Assembly (NCBI GenBank): GCA_037042915.1
Contig: CM073194.1
Location: forward strand, 2,294,001-2,358,000
Reading direction: 5' to 3'
DNA length: 64,000 bases
From: Auricularia sp. M13
Taxonomy: Eukaryota; Basidiomycota; Agaricomycetes; Auriculariales; Auriculariaceae
Each line of letters opens with the position of its first letter. Positions within the stretch are counted from its first letter, which is position 1. The notes beneath the pieces were generated by a model. The model was given only the letters and a program-made list of their open reading frames with translations, had not been told where the DNA came from and searched no databases. Positions 47,725 to 58,254 of the stretch are shown here, piece after piece. A program made the position numbers and the translations under genes.

Positions 47725-48094
47725 TGACACCGGGGGCAAAGAACAGGTTGTCGAAAGTTCAACAATGCAAGGTTGTTGGACGCTCAGAGGAAGTGTTCGG
47801 CCCGAAAATTTCCGGTTCCGAGTCTGGCCCTCCGAGCCTCGTTCGGCTGCATGTGGTTTATGTAATCGAGTCGAGCAAGCGCCGAGTGATCAGTTCGGCA
47901 AACAAGTGTGCACCTTCGTCAACTGCAATCCGTTCCTCCTACCCTGCCGTCGCTTGCTGAATGCACGATCGTGCACTTTGTGCCGTTTGAACACCAACAG
48001 CAGCCATTAATCACGTGATTATCCTGAGCTACCAAGTCGTGGTGAGTCGATGGCGATAGCTGCAGCAGATATGCCGTATTCCTGATTCCTCCAG

Positions 48095-51000
48095 ATGTCT
48101 CGCGTGCTTTGTGTATGCTCAGTTTGCAGCCTGTCTACATGCACGGATGAGCGGGGTACGCATATTGGCCTGCTTGTAGCGCCCAACACTCGGCGTGATC
48201 ATGAGAAGAAAGACCGAGACCGTGCGTCTGCCACGGCACCCTCCAATCTGGATGCAGTACAGCCCCAGGGTTTGACAAATGTTGATAAACCGCAACTGGG
48301 TGAGCCCTTGAACTCCTTGTGAATGTAAATTTCTGACACATGAAGACTTCTCCGATGAGATTGCTAATGTTGTCTTTCTTTGCTGTGTTCTATTACTCTG
48401 GCTCCGACTCTGTACGGGCGCCAGCCGAACAACTGTTCGCAGGGTTTCTGGTCTTCTATCGTTGACAATGGCTGGTATTGCTGGACTTCTTAATCTGGCT
48501 CTGCGGGCAGTGAATGCTTCCTTCACCCCCCCGGCTTTTGACATACCGCACGACGAGCGTACGATTCTTGGCCGACTCGGGATCGAGCCCGTTATTACTC
48601 GCAGTGTTCAATGTCCACGGTGTTTTACAGCATATTCTCTTGCTGGCATTCCAGATGCCTGCACGCACAAAGAGTCTCCTCGTGCACGCGTGTGCGGTGA
48701 ACCGTTGATGCGGCAGCGCCAAACGCGGCGTCACGGGCGTATCGATGTTCCGCGCTGCCTCTACAGTACTCAGTCATTCACGGACTGGCTCTCATTTTTT
48801 CTCTCACGGCCTGCTATCGATCAGCAACTGCATGGTAGCTTTCACCCTGGTCCTGCCGACGGTGTCATGCGAGGAATATGGGACAGTCCTGCATGGCGCA
48901 GTCTTGGCGACTTCACGTTGTCGAAATACAACCTTGTTTTCAGCCTATACGTCGATTGGTTCAACCCACTCGGCAATAAAACTGCGGGCAAAGTTGTCTC
49001 ATGCGGCGCCATCATGCTCGCGTGTATGAACCTCCCTCCGGAGCTGCGCTATCTTGCCGAGAATTTATTCTTCGCCGGCATCATGCCTCCCCGTTCCAAC
49101 CAGACGTGGTAACCATGTCGAACCTCGTCGAGCCACTCGTCAAGCAGCTTGTTGACCTTTTTGCGGGCAAAACCATCTTGAACGCGCTACACCCTGCTGG
49201 GGTCTTTGTCCGCGTTGCTATCTTGCCCATCATTGGTGACCTACCGGCAATTCGGAAGCTCTGTGGCTACGTTGCTCCAACAGCCGACATGTTATGCTCA
49301 TACTGCACCATGGTCTCCGAGGATATTGACAACCTAGACTGGAAACAGTATACGAAACGTACTGCTGCGGAGGTTCGAGATGCCGCACAGAAATGGCGGC
49401 GCGCAACTACCATTGCGCTCCGGAACAATATCACCACTGCCACCGGTGTGCGATGGTCGCCATTACATCTCCTCAGCTACTGGAATCCAGTGGACTCACT
49501 CGTTGTTGGGTTCATGCACAACACTGTTGAAGGTGTTCTTGTGCGCCACTTGCGTGTCATGTGGGGCATCGGTGCACCTGACTCCGTCGTGAAAGCTTTC
49601 AACGAGGCCATGGTCGAGGATCACGAATCCGTCGATGACTATGAGCCGAGTGATTACGACTCTGAGCTAGAGGCACTCCGCGAAGAGCTATCAGCCAGTG
49701 GCGACACAGGTCCCTCCCAGCCTCGACGAAGTCGCTCTGCATCCCAAACTTCGGTTGACAGCCCGGCCGACGAACTCATGCAGGATAATCCCCGCCTTCG
49801 CCTTCAGTGCCCTCCTCGTCTGAGATGACAGATACGACCATTTCCGACGACACTGAACGGGCAGATCCCAACTTTGAGGATCTGGGTATGCCCGAGCTCT
49901 GCGCCTTCACAGATGCGGAGCTGGGCGAGATACGAGAGTGCATTCGAGATGTTGCTCTCCCAACATGGGTAGCTCGACCCCCCGCTAATCTGGGCGAGGC
50001 TTCTCATGGGAAATTGAAGGCGGACATTGTTCTCATACTCTTCACGGTCATCTTCCCCCTGATCGTGCCTGAGATCCTGACGCGCCCACGACCAGACGAC
50101 AGTCGCCGCCGCTTCGTCATGCTGGAGAACTTTGCGCACCTGGTCGCTGCCACCAACATTGTGGCGTCTTATTCTACCTCTAACGCGCTCGCTGACGACT
50201 ACATGACCCACTATGTCAAGTATCGCCAGTCGCGCCACCAGCTGTGGCCAAATCAACACTCCGTGCCAAACGATCACATTGCGATGCACAATGGCGACGC
50301 ACTGAAGTTCTGGGGTCCTCTTCCACCCCTTAGCGAATTTGCCTATGAGAGGCAGAATGGGGTATTGGCTGCCATACCTACAAATAATCATTACTGTGCG
50401 TCTACTTGAGATTGAACAAATGCGCTACTGATACCAGATAGATGATATGGATCTTACCATGCTGCGCCAAATTTGCCGGCGAGGCCGTCTGGAAGCACTT
50501 ATTCGTGATGCGATACAGAACAGTGCGACTCTTCGGAAAGTCAGTGCTATTCTCCTTCCCGGTGCCTCGCCCTCGGCAACACTATCTTCGAGCGAAACTG
50601 CAGCTATCAACGCGGAGAATAAGCTACTCTCATCCGAGCACTACAACATCATCCTTAGCCATGTCAATAAGCCCACACCACTCTGGCGCAGCTGGGACGC
50701 TATGCCGCACCCGCCAATGGCCAAGATTCTACCACCTAGGGCAAAGTCGCTTCGCAGCATCACGATCGACAATCGTACCTATGGCATCCAGGCAGCACAC
50801 CTTGGGAACAGCAGCATTTTGTTTTATGTCCCACACGATCAGATCAAGTGCAGCGGGTTCATTGAGCAAATCTGGACCATGCCGATGGACAATCAGCTAC
50901 GCACCTTCATGCTGGTGCAAGTCCATGGCGGTTTGACCGAGGTCAATGATGCCAAGAGCCCGTATCGACCTCCGCTTGCGGATATGCAGGCTCGAATCAT

Positions 51001-51148
51001 TTCCCGAGGAATGGCTGGCATTCAGTATATAATCGAACCCTCGCATATTATTTGCCATGTTCCTCTGTATCCCAGACCAAAAGGAACATTTGGTATCGGG
51101 CAGGAGATGTATGTTGTAACTAGTTCATTGAATCGTGGAAGGAAATGA
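48095..51148 (+). CDS. Plavaka-type (Tnp2) transposase, frame-broken
   Basis: Exon 1 starts MSRVLCVCSVCSLSTCTDER, the usual CxC-C start of this family; exon 2 (from about 48,347) carries CPRCFTAYSLAGIPDACTH and the Tnp2 signature NLVFSLYVDWFNPLGNKTAG, then NLFFAGIMPP. The reading frame changes near 49,110 (after PPRSNQTW, before VTMSNLVEPLVKQL) and again near 49,790-49,830, so the gene is probably inactive. Further family segments are ADMLCSYCTMVSEDIDNLDW, LLSYWNPVDSLVVGFMHNTV, RPPANLGEASHGKLKAD, LFTVIFPLIVPEI and, after an intron near 50,395-50,440, a C-terminal part ending NRGRK. Plavaka elements are CACTA-related cut-and-paste transposons of basidiomycetes. Confidence 0.8.
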
Positions 51149-51169
51149 GATGTACATTGGTGTGGCGTC

Positions 51170-52340
51170 CCGTGCGCATCATTCCGTGCCAAGGAGGTCG
51201 GGCGGCGCGCGCTGAGCGGAAATGGGCGCTCACCGCCGACGCTGGACAGCGCCCAGCGAGCTCATAACCGTTCCGTGCCAACGGGGCCGGAAAGCGCGGG
51301 CTGAAGCAGCGAAGGGAGCGGAAGCGGGGGCTGGCGGGCATGCCGCTGGCGCTGGACAGCGACAACCAGCCCAGCGAGCTCGTACATTGGTACGGCCGCT
51401 GGGCGAGCCGTTCCGCGCCAAAGAGACGGCGCAGGAGTGCCCGTTGACGTCCAGCAAACCCGTATGCTGATACGGGCTGCTGGGCGCGTCCGTTCCGCGC
51501 CAACGAGGCCGGGCGGCGTGCGCTGGACCGGCGCGGGGAGCAAGAATCAGCGCCGGCGGCGTCCTCGCCGGCGCTGGAGGACCCGTTGACGCGCAGCAAG
51601 CCCGTATGCTGATACGGGCTGCTGGTCGCGCTCCTTGCGCGCCAACGGTCGCGCGCGGCGCGGGATGGAAAGGCGCGGGGAGCAGGAATCCGCGCCGCCG
51701 GGCACACCGCCGGCACTGGATAGCTCGCAACCGCCCAGCGAGCTCGTAACCGGTACGAGCTCCTGGGCGCGTCCGGTCTGCGCCAACAGGGTCGCACGGC
51801 GCAGGATGGAGCGGCGCGGGAGCGGGAATCCGCCCGGCCGCAGCACGCCGCCAGCGCCGGATACCGCCCAACCGGCCAGCGAGCTCGTAATTCAATACGA
51901 GCAGCTGGGCGCGTCCGGTTTGCGCCAAAGGGGTCGCGGGCGCGGGCTGAAGCGGCGCGGGAGTGGGAATCCGCGCCGGCGAGCACGCCGCCGGCGCTGG
52001 ATAGCGCCCAACCGCCCAGCGAGCTCGTAACCGGTACGAGCAGCTGGGCGCGTCCGGTCTGTGCCAATGGCGTCGCGCGGCGCGGGCTGGATCGACGCGG
52101 GGAGCGGGATTCAGCGCCGGCGAGCATGCCGCCGGCGCTGGAGAGCCCGTTGACGCCCAGCAAGCCCGTATGCTGATACGGGCTTGCTGGGCGCGTCCGT
52201 TCCGCGCCAACGAGCCCGGGCGGCGTGCGCTGGATCGGCGCGAGGAGCATAATTCAGCGCCGGCGAGCATGTCGCCGGCGCTGGAGAACCCGGCGACGCC
52301 CAGCGAGCCCGTAACTTGATACGGGCTGCTGGGCATGCTC
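51170..52340. repeat. 141-bp GC-rich satellite array with internal palindromes
   Basis: Seven to eight tandem units are spaced 140-144 bp apart; TACGRGCWGCTGGGCGCGTCC-type blocks recur at 51,471, 51,613, 51,754, 51,896, 52,035, 52,177 and 52,320. Each unit holds two hairpins, one of the type CCCAGCRAGCYCGTA with its inverse and one of the type AGCGCCGGCGAGCATGCCGCCGGCGCT. All minus frames stay open, producing false ORFs of up to 389 codons. It starts about 20 bp after the Plavaka stop codon and may be the subterminal region of that element. Confidence 0.85.
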
Positions 52341-52710
52341 AAGGCGCGCGAAGGAGGTCGGGCGGGCGCGCTCTGGCTCGACGTGAGGACCGGAAACAAC
52401 TCGGCCGTAGCGGCGCACGCACTGAGCCTCGCGGGAGCCTCAACGTCCCGCTGCGCGGTCGGCCTCGTACCCCGATGCCTGCAAATGTCAGGGTGGAGCT
52501 TTGGCTGTTGCGGTTATGGCGTAGTAGCATGATCAGTATAGGTACGCTGATTCAAATTGGAGAAAACGTACCAAGCCATCACAAGTTTTGCCCACAGTGC
52601 CATCGGGCTCGACGATGACAACGGGCTCATGCGGTTGCTGTTGTGCCAGGCGGGCAGCGAGGGGGTGATGATGGTGTCGAACTTGGAGCGGTGCCAAAGA
52701 GTGCATACAC

Positions 52711-52736
52711 CCGAAAGTCCAGACGTGGACTTTCGG
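52711..52736. repeat. perfect short hairpin
   Basis: 11-bp arms CCGAAAGTCCA/TGGACTTTCGG with a 4-nt loop, in AT-rich non-coding DNA after the satellite. Confidence 0.6.
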
Positions 52737-52889
52737 AAAAGTTGTATTGATATGGGAGTTGAACTTGAATAACCCAGATTTATAGCTCAATACCTTTATT
52801 TCAGGCCCTGTTATATGTAATAATTTTTAGTTGGGCTTACAATCTCATCCCAAAATTTCCACACAATTTCCTTGCAATTGTTCGGCAGA

Positions 52890-52937
52890 TTGCGAAACTT
52901 GCGCACAGGCGCTTAATTCTGTGCGCAAGTTTCGCAA
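52890..52937. repeat. perfect 18-bp-arm hairpin
   Basis: TTGCGAAACTTGCGCACA and its exact inverse flank a 12-nt loop. It lies about 50 bp beyond the stop of the minus-strand gene at 52,989. It could be a transposon end-to-end junction or a 3' processing structure. Confidence 0.7.
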
Positions 52938-52988
52938 CTTGCCGTCCGTTCAGCAGCTCGCCATCTGTCGTTCGGACGCTGTACTGCG

Positions 52989-53602
52989 CTACCAACGGGC
53001 ATCTGCAGCAGGCAGAAAGCAGCTCACATTATACCACGCTTGAACATCCACATCCACATCCACCATACTTCCACTCCACTGCTGTTGCTGCGTGTCCAAG
53101 TTGGTCGGGTCAGCCAAAGGCTGTATCACCCAAACCGCGTGCTCTGCGTGCAGCGTATCGATGCACAGTGATCGTGCGAGCGCGCCGCTGTCGTCGAACG
53201 CAGCTGTGAAGTCGTCAGCCCAAATCGCTCGCCGGTCGTCTGCGGACGATCCAAATTCATACCTTGAAATCCGCGCTTCGGGCGGTCGGGGTGATCCAAT
53301 ATATGTCCCTGAGCGATGGCATGAGCGCGAATCGCGGAATAAAGAGCGCACCGTCCGCGGTGCAGCTCGATGCTCCGGGTGCACACCGTCCGAGTCGGCA
53401 GCGTCCCCGCCGACTCGGGGCGATATTCCTTCACGGGGGCCATCGAGGCATACGGGGCCTCCGTGAAAATGCGCTCGAATGCCGCGATTGTCGCGTGCGC
53501 GCGGTGGTGGAGTCGGTGCGCGTCCGAATAGCGAGCCGAAGTTTTCGAGCGCCTAGGAATTTTCTGCAAGCGCTGATACTTCGTGAGCGGCATATTGGGC
53601 AT
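52989..53602 (-). CDS. unrecognised small protein, two-exon model
   Basis: From ATG 53,602 (MPNMPLTKYQRLQKIPRRSK) to a stop at 52,989, with one intron of about 60 nt (donor GTATGA near 53,254) joining PDRPKRGFQ to AAFDDSGALARSLCID in frame. The first half is basic and the second is acidic with Val-Asp repeats (MVDVDVDVQAWYN). The open frame extends upstream to 53,656 without an ATG. There is no domain I know; it may be a remnant. Confidence 0.35.
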
Positions 53603-54009
53603 GCGGGCATGGCGTGGATTGCGTTGATGAGCCGGGATTTCGCGCGGTTTTGACAATCGCGAGCTTTGTCGTCGCCGTGGCCATCCGAGGTCGCCGAAGT
53701 CGAACCGTGTCTTGCCCGCGCAGCTGAACGGCGCGCGTTGAGTCGAGTGAACCCTGTGATCGTCGCAAGCCCAATTATAGCGGCTACCGGGTCCCTATCG
53801 CAAGCGCACGATACACAGGATAATGACCTAACCAGAATAAGCCGTGAGCAAACGAGCAAGGCGAATTGAGTGAATCGGCACATACCTATCGAAAGCCTGC
53901 ATTGAGAAGATCCCAACGCGGCGTCCCTACGCTGATTGTATTTTTTCTGCGTGCCCTACAGCCAATTCGGTCAAACACAACTTTTAGATAAATGTCATCA
54001 TATTTGGAC

Positions 54010-54435
54010 GGTAAAGGTACGTACTCAAAGCCCTAACTCGCGCGCACGCGCTGATATAACTTGCATAGGATATAATTAAAGGGTTCGACGGCGAGGAGAG
54101 AGTCGCGACCGGGTGTGACCGACCAGCGCGCAGAGGTTCTTCGCGGTCGCGAACTCGGGCCTGCTGCTTCAAACAAGTCGAGGGGATCAGAGGTGTACGG
54201 GCTGAGGTCCAGCGCAGTGCCTGGGGCAAGCAAAGGTCAGTTTCACATTGCAGTCGAGCAAAGCTAACGAGTCGCGACTTGCACAGATTGTTTTCATATT
54301 TCAAATGCAAGGGTATGTACGCGTAGCCCTCATTGATGCGCACGCGCTCATATAATTTGTAGCACATATAATTGAGGCGTTCGAGGGCGAGAAGGGAGTC
54401 TTGTGCGGCGGACACCGGCCAGCGCGCAGAGCATG
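54010..54435. repeat. diverged direct duplication, about 300 bp apart
   Basis: Segments 54,010-54,135 and 54,310-54,435 align, sharing GCGCACGCGCT, ATATAATT, GTTCGA and CCAGCGCGCAGAG in the same order. On the minus strand both read a similar peptide (DSLLALERLNYMCYKLYERV versus DSLLAVEPFNYILCKLYQRV), so the duplicated unit may once have been coding. Confidence 0.6.
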
Positions 54436-54779
54436 GTCGAGGCCGCGGGGTCGTTCCATCGAGGATGGAATGAGTTGTGGTGGTCGTGGATGTACTGCCC
54501 GTGATGTAGCGCCGCGGTCTGTGCGGATAAAGCTCCGCATGTCGTTAGAGTAGAGCAGCTGCAGCACGGTGGGCTCGGGGTGCCAGCGCTGGGCTTGTGG
54601 GTGGCGACGGAGACGGTGGTGGTCCCGCGGAGCACGCGAGCTGGCACGGGACGACGACGCGGCTGTGGCACGGGAAGGAAGGAGAGACGGGACGGGACGG
54701 TGTGCGACGCGAGAGGTAAGTGGGCAACTCCTATTCTGTCTCCGGCCCGGGATGCTGACTTGCTCTCTCTCTCTCTCGG

Positions 54780-55358
54780 CGACTCGAGCTTCGAGCCGCA
54801 CGCGCTGCTCTGGCACCTGCACAACCTCATCGTCGAGGCCGACAACGCCAAGTCCAAGCTCAACATCAAGAAGCTCTCCAAGAACATGGGCGACAAGCTC
54901 GACCGCGAGAAGGGCCGGTGCGCATATGTTCTGCCCTCGTTGCAGTTATCCAGTCAGTTCTGACCCCGCTGTCGCCGACGTCCGCAGGAGCATCGAGGAG
55001 CTGCCCGCGCCCGGCTTCAAGTCCACGCCCGCCCAGGAGAAGCTCCGCTAGCGCGGTCAGCAACGGCACCGTCCCGCCCAAGGCCCACTACAACTACACC
55101 TTCTCTGTCGAGCCCGCTCAGGTACGCAATGGCATTCCACTTTGCTTTTATCGAGGTGCACGGCAACTGACGCGCGCGACACGCTCCTTGTGTATGTAGA
55201 CGGACGCCGCCATGGACCTGTTCCGCGAGCCCCAGCACGAGCTCGAGCACGAACTTACCAACAACAACAACGCAGCGGAGCGCAGCCCGCCGCCGCACAT
55301 CGTTCCCACGATGCAGCATAACTTTGAACTTGCAATAGCAATGCTTTGCGACCGATGA
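54780..55358 (+). pseudogene. fragment of an unrecognised host gene
   Basis: Protein-like pieces occur in order: FEPHALLWHLHNLIVEADNA, KLNIKKLSKNMGDKLDREKG, an intron, SIEELPAPGFKSTPAQEKLR, a stop with a one-base frame change near 55,050, SNGTVPPKAHYNYTFSVEPA, an intron, and TDAAMDLFREPQHELEHEL. Codon use is strongly GC-ending, as in well-expressed genes. No start region is seen upstream. I read it as a truncated copy of a conserved gene whose identity I cannot name. Confidence 0.45.
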
Positions 55359-55633
55359 GCATGCTGCATGGCGGGCAGAGTTACTTGGAGTTGCAGCATC
55401 CTGTGGGCTCTCGTGCAGAATCAGCGACTGTATTCCGTTGAATCCAGAGCTGATGTTACACGTGATCTCCACAATTAACCAGATCTAGTAGACTCCAGGG
55501 CAGCAGAACGGCTTACATGGCGACAAAAAAGAGACACAACGATTGGACACAGGGACACAGATGGGATGCATAGAGGTGCGCGCCAGGCGCAAATTCGTCA
55601 TTCACAGTCAATGTCATCACTCACAGTCTGGGT

Positions 55634-57613
55634 TCAGATTTCTTCCTCCATGTTGACATCAGCATCGCCCGCTCCACGGCCCTGAGCTGGACGAGCAGGG
55701 GAGGTTGGACCACCACCGCGGAACGGGACAGGGGCTCCACGTCCCGCCCCGCGTCCCGCTCCGCTACTCGGGCCAGCAGCGCTGCTGGGTGGGCCTTGGG
55801 TGCTATCCATCAGCATGGATTTTCGTCTGTGTGGCGACGCCTCACCTTGAATGCCGCGACCACGACCTAATCCAGTAGCGGGGCGGGCGCCTCTCGTGGC
55901 AGGGCGTGTTGCACCAGAGCCTGTCGCGCCAGAGCTTCCGGATGCGCCAGAACCGGTGGTGCCGGGTGCTGTTTCAGCGCGTCGAGCCGCCGAAAGGCCC
56001 GTTCTCGGTCCTGCGCCTGTGCCAGGATGTGTCAGATTCGTGCTGGGTGTCGCAATCCCAAGGGCGCTCTTCGTCTGAGCTGCAAACTTGTCTTGCTGTG
56101 ACTGGAGCGCGTTGTTAAGCACGAGCTGGCCGTCGACCACCTCTTCTTCGTCCGCGTCAGTTGCACCCTCCGCCTTGGTGCGTGGAATGTGGTACGCCTC
56201 CAAAATGGCATTGCCGTACTCCTCCATCCACTGCTTGTCCTTCCCATTGCCGAACTTGCGCCAAAGTGGTGGTGGATTGGCGTCAGGCTCCTTCTTGAGC
56301 TCGTCGAGGCTATCGGGCATTGCAATCAGGAGTGTCTTCTCCGCAAATTCAGCGGAAGGCATAGTCGAGTTCGTTGTAGAAGTCGGGGCTGTAGTAGTCC
56401 ATCGCAATGTCGACTGGCAGCGGCTCTGCGGACACCTTCTTGTCGGGGTGCGGAACACGCGGGCGCTCCTGCGGTCCGGCTCGGCGCCTGCCTTTGCCCT
56501 TCTGTGCGTCCAGAGCTCGCCGCCGCTCGTCGATCCAGTCGATGAATGCAGTCAGCAGCTCGGAGCGGCCTTCCTTCACGAGTCGGAGGTATGCTGGCAC
56601 CTTTCCTCCGCCAATAATTTCTGCTTCACCTTCCTCGTCGTCTGAAGTGCCCTCATAATTGCCCACGAGATCGATGATGCGTTTCGGGTAATGGCGCGCC
56701 TTTAGATACTCCACTCGGCCGCTGGCTGTCTTAGAGAACGTCAATATTTTTGCAATAGCACTAGAAAATGGCTGTGCTTACCTTCCTGCGGCGCGCAAGA
56801 ATGACCGCCCGCTTCATGTCATCCTCCGCGCTGCCGGGATATTTCTGTTCTTTCTTCCACTTGTCGTACATATACTGGTGGACGAAGTGATCGTAGGCTC
56901 GTGTCATAAGCAGCGTGTCGTCAAGAAGCTCCTTGTTGAGGCCCATGAAGTCGTAGCACATGCTGACACCAAGCTGCCGGAATGTGTCGATGGCAATGAA
57001 ACGGTGGGCAGAATTATAAAGCGAGTAGGCGTCTTCGTGGAAATTGGGACGCCATGTGCGAAGTCCGAACCTGGTGAGCAGGCCAAGCGTGTACTTGAGA
57101 CCGTGGTCAGGAACTCTCGCAGCCTGCTTAGCCATTCGGCTGGAGCCCACATGGTCGGCCCTGAACTCGATGAGACGCGAGGTCATGTCGTCGTTCGAGA
57201 TCGTCTGAGCGTTTGGGTTGTTTCGATAGACCATAACATCTTCAATAGACGCATAGCGTTGGTCGAATACAGCAACATCGGCAGCCTCAGGAAGAACAGG
57301 GGTGGCCGCCATTCCAACGATGCACCACAGGATCCGCAGGTGCAGCTGAAACGCCTTCTGCAAAAATATTGAGAAACACGGTGTCAATGACAATGATCAC
57401 ATTACGCACAATCAGATCCCTTGCATCCTTTGTAAGTGTCAAGACCTTTGTCATACGGTGCTGCTGTGAGCCCGTCTGATCCCGCCGTTTGCTCTTCTTA
57501 GCGGCATCGGAGTCGGCCTTTGTTCGCTTGGACGGGCCCGTCGGACCTGGGCTATCGCGTGGGCGCTTCTGTGCGCTGCCCGAGGCACCCGAAGCAACTG
57601 GCCCAACCTCCAT
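55634..57613 (-). CDS. uncharacterised agaricomycete family often near transposons
   Basis: Three main exons. Exon 1 is basic (MEVGPVASGASGSAQKRPRD; SKRTKADSDAAKKSKRRDQ). After an intron at 57,351-57,402 comes the conserved part: AFQLHLRILWCIVGMA, LLTRFGLRTWRPNFHEDAYS then LYNSAHRFIAIDTFRQLG, YDHFVHQYMYDKWKKEQKYP, DDMKRAVILARRRK. After a second intron near 56,735 come KARHYPKRIIDLVGNYEGTS and AMDYYSPDFYNEL. One base seems to shift the frame near 56,356 (AFR to EFAEKTLLIAMPD); beyond it the reading continues to a Gly/Ala/Arg-rich tail. The conserved blocks match a very common family of unknown function in Agaricomycetes. It is either a recent pseudogene or affected by a sequencing error. Confidence 0.65.
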
Positions 57614-57889
57614 CGGTGTAGATGCGAGTAGGAAGTAGAATGGATGTTCGGTGGCGGCAGACGTTGGGGGTTACTGGACAAAGAGCAACGAGCGGCGGGC
57701 GGCATTTGTGAAAGGACGATTCACACACGTGTTGGACCCGCGGAAACCATATGGAATTATTTTTCGCCCACAGATACAGACATGCTCTGAATATAATGCC
57801 AACTTATTAGAATTCTGGTTCACTAGCTCTTGTGAGATAGACAAGTGCCTCTTTGGAAGAGGAATCAGAAATTGAGCTTGAAGAAATAG

Positions 57890-57985
57890 TGCTTTTGCGG
57901 GACTCGAACCCGCGTCTCATGAAGTCGGAGCCTTCGGGAACAACGGAAGCAACCTCGGAAGTCAAGCGCGTTACCGTGTCCCACA
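57890..57985 (-). other. tRNA-like sequence, 5' end not matching
   Basis: Read on the minus strand, GGGACACGGTAACGCGCTTG resembles an A box and D arm, and GCGGGTTCGAGTCCCGC is a perfect T arm about 70 nt later. The distance needs an intron or long variable arm. The 3' acceptor side (AAAAGCA) has no partner before the A box, where the dispersed repeat begins. It looks like a tRNA gene whose 5' end was replaced or lost. Confidence 0.35.
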
Positions 57986-57987
57986 TT

Positions 57988-58254
57988 CTTGCATTGTCGA
58001 AGTTTCAACAATCTATTCTTTGCCCCCGGTGTGACGCCGGTGGCTGACACATGTTCCGGCGTCGGACACACCGGCCGTCACCTCCGACAGTCAGGCGCGC
58101 TACCAGCTGGCCCAGGACCTCTCCCCGCCAGCTGGATTTATAGAGGAAATCCAGCTGGCTATGGGGAGAGCTCGAAATCGCTCTATGCATAGGCAGGATC
58201 TCACTCAGATCCTGCCTATACTTATAGAGTATTTAGGTAAGGTACAGGTGTATT
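57988..58254 (-). repeat. uninterrupted copy of the tRNA-like dispersed repeat
   Basis: On the minus strand it runs from the 66-bp palindromic module (CACCTGTACC...) through the A-box-like CTGGGCCAGCTGGTAGCGCG to CCACCGGCGTCACACCGGGG and GCAAAGAATAGATTG. The same order is found at 35,566-35,782 plus 47,725-47,775, where the KDZ element lies between. It therefore acts as an empty-site reference. The stretch 58,255-59,450 contains no gene I can support. Confidence 0.75.

Noticed and set aside
51120-52399. Minus-strand open frames of 376 and 389 codons
   Set aside because: They lie wholly in the 141-bp GC-rich satellite and translate as repeating peptides; several frames are open at once.
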